From Sphingomonadales bacterium (GTDB taxonomy: Bacteria > Pseudomonadota > Alphaproteobacteria > Sphingomonadales > Sphingomonadaceae), in NCBI GenBank assembly GCA_028868335.1, contig JAGWUU010000188.1:1-6261 (forward strand): a stretch of 6,261 bases of DNA, given 5' to 3'. The translations under genes and the position numbers were made by a program. Below, piece after piece: positions 1 to 5,342 of this stretch (its first letter is position 1; each line of letters starts with the position of its first letter). The notes beneath the pieces are model-generated. The model did no database searches. It saw only the letters and a list, made by a program, of their open reading frames with translations, and was not told the origin of the DNA.

Positions 1-1074
1 GCGCCGTTCGTCAAGGTCGAGGCGACCAAGTTCACCGAGGTCGGCTATGTCGGCCGCGATGTCGACCAGATCGCTCGCGATCTGGTCGAGGAAGCGATCC
101 GGCTGGAAAAGGATCGTCGCCGCGATGCCGTGCGCGAAGCGGCCGAAAAGGCTGCGATGGACCGCCTGCTCAAGGCGCTGGTGGGCGATGGCGCGTCCGA
201 GGCGACCCGCGAAAGCTTCCGTCAGCGCATCGTCGAAAAGGCGATGGACGAAACCGAAGTGGAAATCGAGGTCGAGGATGCGCCGTCCGGCGGGTTCGAT
301 ATTCCCGGCATGCCCGGCGGGGTGGGGATGATCAACCTGTCCGACATGATGAACAAGGCGATGGGCAAGCAAAGCCTCAAGCGGCGCAAGCTCAAGGTGC
401 CCGACGCCTGGGCCAAGCTGGTCGACGAGGAAGCCGAAAAGCGCATGGACCAGGACGACGTTGCCCGCGTCGCCCTCGCCAACGCCGAGACAAACGGCAT
501 CGTATTCATCGACGAGATCGACAAGATCGCGGTTTCCGACGTGCGCGGCGGATCGGTCAGCCGCGAGGGCGTGCAGCGCGACCTGCTGCCGCTGATCGAG
601 GGCACCACGGTTGCGACCAAGTACGGGCCGATGAAGACCGACCATGTGCTGTTCATCGCCTCGGGCGCGTTCCACATCGCCAAGCCTAGCGACATGCTGC
701 CCGAATTGCAGGGCCGCCTGCCGATCCGGGTCGAGCTGTCGGCGCTGTCCGAGGACGATTTCGTCCGCATCCTGTCGGAAACGCGCGCCAACCTCGTCGA
801 ACAGTACCGCGCCCTGCTCGCCACCGAGAAGGTCAGCGTCGACATCACTCCCGAAGCGGTGCGCGAGGTTGCCCGCATTGCCGCACAGGTCAACGAAAGC
901 GTCGAGAACATCGGCGCGCGGCGGCTTCAGACGGTGATGGAAAAGCTGCTCGAGGAACTGAGCTTCGAGGCCGAGGACCGCGAGGGCGAGACGGTGCGCG
1001 TGGATGAAGACTATGTGCGCGACCGGCTGGCGGGCCTTGCACGGGATACGGATCTGTCGAAGTACATTCTCTGA
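1..1074 (+). CDS. hslU: HslU, ATPase subunit of the HslUV protease (5' partial)
   Basis: This is the AAA+ unfoldase that forms a hexameric ring on the HslV peptidase in the cytoplasm and feeds it unfolded substrates. The frame is open from base 1 and ends with TGA at 1072-1074, giving 357 residues. By comparison with the 443-residue E. coli protein, about 75 N-terminal residues are missing, including Walker A. Visible in fragment numbering: the GYVG pore loop at 15-18; a charged I-domain at about 25-150 with a Gly/Met-rich stretch; Walker B GIVFIDEID at 166-174; the SREGVQRDLLPL segment; ELQGRLPIRVEL with the probable arginine finger at R239; the sensor-2 GARR at 305-308; and the C-terminal tail DLSKYIL, which in the family docks into HslV. 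hslV probably lies just upstream, outside the window. The only alternative would be ClpX, and GYVG, GARR and the tail exclude it. Confidence 0.97.
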   Translation, partial: APFVKVEATKFTEVGYVGRDVDQIARDLVEEAIRLEKDRRRDAVREAAEKAAMDRLLKALVGDGASEATRESFRQRIVEKAMDETEVEIEVEDAPSGGFDIPGMPGGVGMINLSDMMNKAMGKQSLKRRKLKVPDAWAKLVDEEAEKRMDQDDVARVALANAETNGIVFIDEIDKIAVSDVRGGSVSREGVQRDLLPLIEGTTVATKYGPMKTDHVLFIASGAFHIAKPSDMLPELQGRLPIRVELSALSEDDFVRILSETRANLVEQYRALLATEKVSVDITPEAVREVARIAAQVNESVENIGARRLQTVMEKLLEELSFEAEDREGETVRVDEDYVRDRLAGLARDTDLSKYIL

Positions 1075-1234
1075 GGGCGCCATGCCCGGCAAGGCGGCGT
1101 CGGCTCAATCTCCCGGCGGCGCCACATTACAAATCGGACATGCCCGGGCCAGAGTCCCTCAAGGCGCGCTGTGCGACAAGGCCGCTTCTGCCGGGCACAC
1201 CGCGCGGCGGGAATGTTTCGTGAAAGGGTTCGCT
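1075..1234 (+). promoter_or_regulatory. Intergenic region between hslU and the small acidic gene
   Basis: This 160-base GC-rich spacer has no recognisable gene. It contains two copies of the palindrome GGCGCC (1076-1081 and 1118-1123), but no clear stem followed by a T-run, so I see no convincing terminator for hslU. It may hold the promoter of the small gene that follows; I could not identify a good -35/-10 pair. The frame of the small gene stays open through the spacer, so an ATG at 1082 and a GTG at 1220 are formally possible starts. The predicted extension from 1082 is basic and compositionally unlike the rest of the protein, which argues against it. Confidence 0.35.
1223..1228 (+). promoter_or_regulatory. 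Ribosome binding site choosing the ATG at 1235
   Basis: AAAGGG lies six bases before the ATG at 1235, a good Shine-Dalgarno position. The next ATG, at 1241, would have its nearest purine run almost touching it. The GTG at 1220 has only a GGGAA further upstream. This favours 1235. Confidence 0.5.
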
Positions 1235-1471
1235 ATGGGTATGAAGGATTTCCTCGAAGAAGCAGCCGGAGCCTTCGCCGCCGACAAGGCGCTTGAAGCG
1301 GCCGATCCGGAAGCCGGCTTCCTCGCCAAGGCGGCTGCTGCCGTTGCCGGCTACGAAGGCGTGGCCAAGCTGAAGGAACATTTTGCCGAGGGCGATCAGC
1401 CCGCCGAAGGCGAAACCGCCAGCGACAACGAAGAGGCTCAGGATCAGCAGCCGGAAGACGGCTCGAACTGA
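1235..1471 (+). CDS. Small acidic alanine-rich protein of unknown function
   Basis: I do not recognise this 78-residue protein. It has 19 Asp/Glu against 5 Lys, and no Arg or Cys. Residues 1-50 are alanine-rich and look helical (MGMKDFLEEAAGAF, then an A/K/E segment ending KLKEHF). Residues 51-78 form an acidic, Gln/Ser/Pro-rich tail that is probably disordered. There is no signal peptide or membrane segment, so it should be cytoplasmic. The start at 1235 is chosen for its AAAGGG ribosome site; GTG 1220 would add five residues and ATG 1082 would add 51. It follows hslU on the same strand after 160 bases and is followed directly by a strong hairpin, so it appears to be the last gene of its transcript. 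The open frame, ribosome site and terminator make it likely to be real. A link to HslUV is only suggested by position. Confidence 0.7.
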   Translation: MGMKDFLEEAAGAFAADKALEAADPEAGFLAKAAAAVAGYEGVAKLKEHFAEGDQPAEGETASDNEEAQDQQPEDGSN

Positions 1472-1493
1472 TCGGATAGTATCGCATCGGTGG

Positions 1494-1524
1494 TCGGACC
1501 CGGTCCCCCTGGGGTCGGGTCCGA
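1494..1524 (+). terminator. Strong GC-rich hairpin, probable terminator
   Basis: The arms TCGGACCCG (1494-1502) and CGGGTCCGA (1516-1524) pair perfectly over nine bases. The stem then continues inward through two G-T wobbles and three C-G pairs, closing on a three-base loop (CCT, 1508-1510): a 14-pair stem in all. It begins 22 bases after the stop codon of the small acidic gene. The following bases, TTGCTGTTG, are only moderately T-rich, so termination may be imperfect or helped by Rho. Confidence 0.65.
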
Positions 1525-1564
1525 TTGCTGTTGCAGCGTGGCGAACGCCGTCGCCCGCCGAGGG

Positions 1565-1593
1565 TTGGATTGCCCGGCAAGGTTGGCTAGACC
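1565..1593 (+). promoter_or_regulatory. Weak candidate promoter for the DUF1737 gene
   Basis: TTGGAT (1565-1570) and TAGACC (1588-1593) are separated by 17 bases, each matching three of six positions of the housekeeping consensus. The second element ends six bases before the ATG at 1600, so transcription from it would begin at or next to the start codon and give a leaderless mRNA. This fits the lack of a ribosome binding site there, and the strong hairpin just upstream means the gene should need its own promoter. The individual matches are weak. Confidence 0.25.
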
Positions 1594-1599
1594 CGGCCC

Positions 1600-1794
1600 A
1601 TGCAGACTCCCGATGACCGTCCGATCTATCGCCTTCTCACCGGCAAGGATGACCGTGCCTTTTGCGAGCGCGTGTCCGAGGCGCTGGAGCAGGGCTGGCG
1701 GCTCCATGGGTCGCCGAGTCTCGCATGGGATGAGGAGGGCGGCTACATGAAGGCCGCGCAGGCGGTGATCTGGCACGAGTTCAACCAGAAATAA
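1600..1794 (+). CDS. DUF1737 domain-containing small protein
   Basis: This 64-residue soluble protein fits the DUF1737 family, recognised from memory by the order YRLLTG (10-15), the AFCERVSEALEQGW segment (20-33), LHGSPSL (35-41) and a C-terminal QAV(I/V) strand. The family has no established biochemical function. It covers almost the whole protein, so the gene looks complete. The sequence suggests strand-helix-strand with a final strand; there is no signal peptide, membrane span or cysteine pair (one Cys only). ATG 1600 is the first in-frame start that keeps the conserved N-terminus, and it has no Shine-Dalgarno sequence within 15 bases. The gene stands alone, between a terminator-like hairpin upstream and a 109-base gap before the GFA gene. 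Confidence 0.85.
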   Translation: MQTPDDRPIYRLLTGKDDRAFCERVSEALEQGWRLHGSPSLAWDEEGGYMKAAQAVIWHEFNQK

Positions 1795-1867
1795 ACCCAA
1801 CTTAACAAGCCGTTTGCAATACCGGCTGGGCGATGATCGGCGCGGGTCGCTTGCAAGCAAAGCCATT

Positions 1868-1888
1868 GTCCCCTAGCCAAACGGGGAC
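1868..1888 (+). repeat. Short inverted repeat ahead of the GFA gene
   Basis: GTCCCC (1868-1873) and GGGGAC (1883-1888) are perfect six-base arms around a nine-base loop, ending 15 bases before the GFA start codon and just before its ribosome site. It could be an operator, a 5' leader hairpin or chance. The 109-base spacer around it (1795-1903) also contains TTGCAA twice (1814 and 1851), with no convincing -10 partner for either. Confidence 0.3.
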
Positions 1889-1893
1889 GGGGT

Positions 1894-1899
1894 GGGGTG
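1894..1899 (+). promoter_or_regulatory. Ribosome binding site of the GFA gene
   Basis: GGGGTG ends four bases before ATG 1904, with its four G's six bases from the start codon. It lies in a G-rich stretch and supports this start, which also leaves the first CxC zinc motif at residues 7-9 as usual for the family. Confidence 0.5.
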
Positions 1900-1903
1900 A
1901 AAC

Positions 1904-2320
1904 ATGCTCGAAGCGGGTGGCTGCCATTGCGGCGCCGTGCGATACCGGATTGATGCCGAGCCGGTGTTCATCGGCGTTTGCCATTGCTCGGATTGCCGAC
2001 GGCATGCGGGCGCTCTTGCGGTGGCATGGATTTCGATCCCGGCCGCCGGGCTTACCGTCACCTTGGGCAAGGTATCGCCCTATGCATCATCTCCGGGCGT
2101 CGAACGGCAATTCTGCGGCACCTGCGGCACGGGCCTGTTTTACTATAACGAGAGCTTCCTGCCGGGGCTGGTCGACATTCAGCTCATCACGCTGGACAAC
2201 GCCGCCGACATCAAGCCGCAAATGCACCTCCAGATGGCCGATGCGCTGCCGTGGGAGAAGGACCTGCTGCATATCCCCAAATTCGAGCGCTATCCTGAAG
2301 CGCTGGCGCACTATCATTGA
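1904..2320 (+). CDS. GFA-family zinc protein (Gfa/CENP-V-like, Mss4 fold)
   Basis: This 138-residue cytoplasmic protein belongs to the glutathione-dependent formaldehyde-activating enzyme (GFA) family. The founding member, Paracoccus Gfa, was described as promoting formation of S-hydroxymethylglutathione; most homologues have no proven substrate. All seven zinc cysteines are present: C7, C9, C71 and C74 correspond to the structural zinc site, and C26, C28 and C31 (CHCSDCRR) to the catalytic-type site. The central GxCHCG opening (6-10) and the CGTCGT turn (71-76) are typical. The C-terminal part ends HIPKFERYPEAL, also common in the family. Length is normal for the short GFA proteins, clearly below that of Gfa itself (about 190), so a direct role in formaldehyde metabolism cannot be assumed. 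No formaldehyde dehydrogenase gene is in the window. The gene ends tail to tail with atm1, 25 bases apart. Confidence 0.92.
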   Translation: MLEAGGCHCGAVRYRIDAEPVFIGVCHCSDCRRHAGALAVAWISIPAAGLTVTLGKVSPYASSPGVERQFCGTCGTGLFYYNESFLPGLVDIQLITLDNAADIKPQMHLQMADALPWEKDLLHIPKFERYPEALAHYH

Positions 2321-2331
2321 GGATTGCTGAG

Positions 2332-2339
2332 GGCCGGCC
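2332..2339. repeat. GGCCGGCC palindrome between convergent genes
   Basis: The 25 bases between the stop codons of the GFA gene (plus strand) and atm1 (minus strand) contain the eight-base palindrome GGCCGGCC and little else. There is no T-run on either strand, so it is a poor intrinsic terminator; transcripts of the two genes probably overlap at their 3' ends. Confidence 0.3.
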
Positions 2340-2345
2340 GGGGCT

Positions 2346-4166
2346 TCACTCCGCCGCCACGCCAACCTCCTCCACCATCTCGGCCTGCCGCGCCCACATT
2401 TCCGCGTAGAGCCCGTCGCGGCGCAGCAGTTCGGCGTGGGTGCCCTGTTCGGCGAGGCGGCCCTCGTTCAACACGAAGATCCGGTCGGCGTCGGCAATGG
2501 TCGAGAGACGGTGGGCGATGGAGAGCGAGGTGCGACCCTCCGCCACGGAATGCAGCGTGGCGAGAATGTCCTGCTCGGTGCGGGTGTCGAGCGCGCTGGT
2601 CGCTTCGTCGAGCAGCAGGATCGGCGGGTTCTTGACCAGGGTGCGGGCGATGGCGACGCGCTGCTTTTCCCCTCCCGAAAGCTTTAGTCCGCGTTCGCCG
2701 ACCTCGGTATCGAAGCCCTGCGGCAATCGCTCGATCAGGCCGGTCAGCGCTGCGCCGCGCGCCGCGCGCTCCACCTCGTCCACGGTGGCTCCGTCGCGGC
2801 CATAGGCGATGTTGTAGCCGATGGTGTCGTTGAACAGCACCGAATCCTGCGGGACGATGCCGATCGCCTGGCGCAGCGAGGATTGCGTCACTTCGCGGAT
2901 GTCCTGCCCGTCGATCAGGATGCGGCCGGACCAGGGATCATAGAACCGGAACACCAGCCGGGCGATGGTGCTCTTGCCCGCGCCGGACGGGCCGACCAGC
3001 GCGACCTGGTGCCCGGCGGGCACCTCGAACGAAAGGCCGTTGAGGATCGTGCGGTCGGGCTCGTAGCCGAACACCACGTTGTCGAACACCAGCGTCGGGC
3101 GGGTGATCACCAGCGCCGGTGCGCCCGGAGCATCCTGCACCTCGACCGGCGTATCCATCAGCTTGAACATCGCCGCCATGTCGATCAGCCCCTGGCGGAT
3201 GGTGCGATAGACCATGCCCAGCATGTCGAGCGGGCGGAACAGTTGCGTCAGGTAAGTCTGGACGAAGACGAGCTGGCCGATCGAGTAACGCCCGTTGTAC
3301 CAGCCCCACACCGTATAGGCCATGGCCCCGGCCATCAGCAGGTTGACCACCAGCGCCTGCGCGATGTTGAGCAGTCCAAGGCTGTTCTCGCTCTTCACCG
3401 CAGCCAGCGCGTAGGCGCCGGTGGCCTGGGCGTAGCGGGCCTCCTCGCGCGGTTCGGCGCTGAAATATTTCACCGTCTCGTAATTGAGCAGCGAATCGAC
3501 CGCCCGCGACAGCGCCTGCCCGTCGAGCGTGTTCATCTCCTCGCGCAGCTTGGAGCGCCACTCGGTGATCGTCCGGGTAGCCCAGATGTAGGCGACCACC
3601 GCCACCGCCGTCGCCGCGACCAACCCCCAGCCGAAGTTGACATAGAAGATCACCGCGACGATGCCGAGTTGCAGCACCGTCGGCACCACGTTGAACAGCA
3701 TGAAATAGAGCATCACGTCGATGCTCTTGGTCCCGCGCTCGATGGTCTTGGTGACTTCGCCGGTGCGGCGGGCAAGGTGAAAGCGCAGCGACAGCCGGTG
3801 AAGCCGGGCAAACACGTCCTCGGCCAGTTGCCGGGTTGCGTCCTGGCCCACCCGCTCGAACACGATGTTGCGCAGGTTGTCGAACACCACGGCGCCGAAG
3901 CGACCCGCGCCATAGGCCACGACCAGCGCCAGCGCGAGCCGCAGCGCCGCCGGGCCCTTGACGTTCATCGCGTCGATCGCGTCCTTGAGGGCATAGGGCA
4001 GCGCCAGCGTCACCGCCATCGAGGCAAGGATCAGCAGGCACGACAGCACGATCCGCCGACGCAGCCCGGGATTGTCGTGCGGCCACAGGTAGGGAAGGAA
4101 ACGGCGCAGCGTGCCCCAGCCATCGTGGCGGGCATTGCGATCGGGCGAGGGGCTGTCAGGCGGCAT
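2346..4166 (-). CDS. atm1: Atm1-type ABC exporter (glutathione conjugate / heavy metal)
   Basis: This is a half-transporter, with membrane domain and ATPase in one chain, that works as an inner-membrane homodimer. Numbered from ATG 4166 (606 residues): six membrane helices lie in about 35-320. The nucleotide-binding domain follows, with A-loop Y368, Walker A GPSGAGKST 392-400, Q-loop Q440, signature LSGGE 496-500, Walker B LLLDE ending D520-E521, D-loop SALD 524-527 and H552, all intact. From memory it aligns closely with N. aromaticivorans Atm1, including FERVGQDATR, LNYETVKYF and the C-terminal LYAEMWARQA. Residues matching its glutathione pocket are kept: Y193, R204, R208, N267, Q270 and R321. 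Members export oxidised glutathione and metal-thiol conjugates; the mitochondrial relatives serve Fe-S cluster biogenesis. ATG 4166 (MPPDSPSPD) is preferred over an in-frame TTG at 4175 because it matches the start of the known homologue. It follows the protease gene on the same strand after 67 bases. Confidence 0.95.
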   Translation of the reverse strand: MPPDSPSPDRNARHDGWGTLRRFLPYLWPHDNPGLRRRIVLSCLLILASMAVTLALPYALKDAIDAMNVKGPAALRLALALVVAYGAGRFGAVVFDNLRNIVFERVGQDATRQLAEDVFARLHRLSLRFHLARRTGEVTKTIERGTKSIDVMLYFMLFNVVPTVLQLGIVAVIFYVNFGWGLVAATAVAVVAYIWATRTITEWRSKLREEMNTLDGQALSRAVDSLLNYETVKYFSAEPREEARYAQATGAYALAAVKSENSLGLLNIAQALVVNLLMAGAMAYTVWGWYNGRYSIGQLVFVQTYLTQLFRPLDMLGMVYRTIRQGLIDMAAMFKLMDTPVEVQDAPGAPALVITRPTLVFDNVVFGYEPDRTILNGLSFEVPAGHQVALVGPSGAGKSTIARLVFRFYDPWSGRILIDGQDIREVTQSSLRQAIGIVPQDSVLFNDTIGYNIAYGRDGATVDEVERAARGAALTGLIERLPQGFDTEVGERGLKLSGGEKQRVAIARTLVKNPPILLLDEATSALDTRTEQDILATLHSVAEGRTSLSIAHRLSTIADADRIFVLNEGRLAEQGTHAELLRRDGLYAEMWARQAEMVEEVGVAAE

Positions 4167-4233
4167 CACCCGCAATGTAGGAACAATGCGCCGGAACGGA
4201 AGGCCGAGCGGCCAATCCGCTCTGCCGGAATGG
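4167..4233 (-). promoter_or_regulatory. Spacer between the protease gene and atm1, with candidate -10
   Basis: Read on the minus strand, a TACATT hexamer (complement of 4174-4179) lies seven bases before ATG 4166. If it is a -10 element, transcription would start at the ATG and the mRNA would be leaderless. A poor TTCCGT lies 16 bases further upstream as a possible -35. The only ribosome-site-like sequence is GGGTG touching the start codon. This supports separate transcription of atm1, but weakly. Confidence 0.3.
4206..4222 (-). terminator. Small inverted repeat after the protease gene
   Basis: GAGCGG (4206-4211) and CCGCTC (4217-4222) form a six-pair stem with a five-base loop, 11 bases past the protease stop codon on the minus strand. 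The bases that follow have no real T-run. It could be a weak terminator or attenuator that limits read-through into atm1. Confidence 0.35.
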
Positions 4234-5190
4234 TCAGCCGACCGACCTGGTCCAGATGGGGCTGCTCCCGGAATCGAGCTTGTTGGCCACGTCGCGAGGC
4301 AGGTCGAACATCACCTTGCGGGTCGAAAAGTCGATCGCGATCCGCCGGAACACCTGCAATTCGCGCATTCCCAGCAGGATCGCCGGCTTGTCCGAAAGTT
4401 CGAGCACTTCGAAAGCCGGCGCGTCGGCATAGGCGATCCGCATGTTGTTGATCGAAATCCCGCCCATCGTCAGGTTTCTGCCAAGGCCGATATCCGCTTC
4501 GATCTCCTGCCCGGTGACACTGCGGATAGAGGTCTTTTCATTGCCCTTGTGGCGCTTGCTGATCGCATTCTGGAGCGCCCGGTTGCCGATCGTGTCATAA
4601 GCACCGGTGTCGATCACGACATTGGTGGAAATGCCGTCGATGTTGGCATTGGTGACGATCAACTGACCCGATCGCCGCCGCGCCGTAACGACGATTTCAA
4701 AGCCCCGGTTTCCGCCCAACTCCTTCGCATCGCCGATCGCCATCAGGCGCTTGTCGAAATCGATCAGCACCCGCTGGCCTTGCAGGCTGTCGATCCCGAG
4801 AATGCCGTCGGCGCCGATGTTCTGGCCTTCGAGCAGCGGCGCGAAAAGTCCGTAATAGCTGCGGCGGCCAATATCGAGCTGATCGACCGACACGGCATCG
4901 ACCTGCTGCCTGCCCGCCACGCCGACCAGAGTGGCACGCGACTTTGTCGGCATTGCCAGCCTTGCGGCAAGGTCAGTGCTGAGCACGGTGTTCTGCGCGC
5001 CGGTATCGACCAGGAAACGGAACGGACCCTTTTCCTGGACCCGCACCGGCACGGTCATCCGGCCTGACAGGTCCTTTTGCAGCCCGACAACATCGACATT
5101 GCTGCCTTGCAGCGTTCCGGTCTGGCCCGCGATCACGGGGATCGCGGCCAACAGTGGCACCAGCGGAGCCAATAAAGGGGAAATAGGCAT
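4234..5190 (-). CDS. Exported retropepsin-like aspartic protease with two DTG domains
   Basis: This is a predicted aspartic protease of the retroviral-like type (Asp_protease_2/gag-asp family), 318 residues. The chain holds two half-domains, each with catalytic triad and hydrophobic-hydrophobic-Gly motif. Half one has FLVDTGAQNT (D62-T63-G64) and GADGILGIDSL (126-136), then VLIDF; half two has VVIDTGAYDT (D194-T195-G196) and AILLGMREL (270-278), then IAIDF. Retropepsins usually have one half per chain and dimerise; here one chain should form the active site alone. The N-terminus (MPISPLLAPLVPLLAAIPVIAG) is a hydrophobic, probable signal peptide, though without the usual basic residues, so it may act in the periplasm. 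ATG 5190 is chosen because GGGAG stands seven bases before it; the frame is open upstream to 5298, but that stretch is basic and would bury the signal. Substrate and physiological role are unknown. No metal-binding or PDZ domain is visible. Confidence 0.88.
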   Translation of the reverse strand: MPISPLLAPLVPLLAAIPVIAGQTGTLQGSNVDVVGLQKDLSGRMTVPVRVQEKGPFRFLVDTGAQNTVLSTDLAARLAMPTKSRATLVGVAGRQQVDAVSVDQLDIGRRSYYGLFAPLLEGQNIGADGILGIDSLQGQRVLIDFDKRLMAIGDAKELGGNRGFEIVVTARRRSGQLIVTNANIDGISTNVVIDTGAYDTIGNRALQNAISKRHKGNEKTSIRSVTGQEIEADIGLGRNLTMGGISINNMRIAYADAPAFEVLELSDKPAILLGMRELQVFRRIAIDFSTRKVMFDLPRDVANKLDSGSSPIWTRSVG

Positions 5191-5342
5191 GATGCTTCTC
5201 CCAACGGCGCCAGAATACCATGTCCGTCCCCTTTGCGCCATGCCGCTGGTCGGATGGCGGTGACGGTCGATCGGCGTGGGGGCGGGCAGCGAAATCAAGG
5301 CATTCGTCTTTACTTAATCTGGCAATGCTATGCGGACGGGCG
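5191..5342. promoter_or_regulatory. Divergent intergenic region between protease and glycosyltransferase genes
   Basis: This 152-base region must contain the promoters of both divergent genes. It is GC-rich except for an A+T-rich island at about 5291-5330, including TTTACTTAATCT (5309-5320), the likeliest place for promoter elements. On the minus strand TTGCCA (complement of 5319-5324) matches five of six -35 positions, but no good -10 follows at the right distance. For the plus strand, TATGCG (5329-5334) is a poor -10 candidate just ahead of the gene. I cannot assign either promoter firmly. No inverted repeat typical of a regulator site stood out. Confidence 0.4.
5198..5202 (-). promoter_or_regulatory. 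Ribosome binding site deciding the protease start
   Basis: On the minus strand GGGAG is followed by seven bases and then ATG 5190. It is one of the clearest Shine-Dalgarno sequences in the window. It rules in favour of the start that places the hydrophobic signal segment at the extreme N-terminus, over the upstream in-frame ATG at 5241 and the start at 5298. Confidence 0.7.

Noticed and set aside
222..911. 229-codon minus-strand frame opposite hslU
   Set aside because: It is Ser/Arg/Thr-rich antisense of the strongly conserved HslU coding sequence.
1082..1234. N-terminal extension of the small acidic protein from ATG 1082
   Set aside because: The extra 51 residues are basic and contain Cys and Arg, which the rest lacks. 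A proper ribosome site stands at 1223-1228 instead.
1808..1827. AGCCG/CGGCT inverted repeat after the DUF1737 gene
   Set aside because: The stem is only five pairs with a ten-base loop and no T-run, too weak to call a terminator.
2883..4451. 522-codon open frame on the plus strand opposite atm1
   Set aside because: It is the antisense of a clearly conserved ABC transporter. Its product is rich in His, Arg, Gln and Asp with no recognisable domain, as expected from GC-rich codon bias. It also runs across the atm1/protease spacer.
4111..5067. 318-codon plus-strand frame opposite the protease
   Set aside because: It lies antisense to the two-DTG protease, whose motifs prove the other strand is coding. 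The equal length of 318 residues is coincidence.
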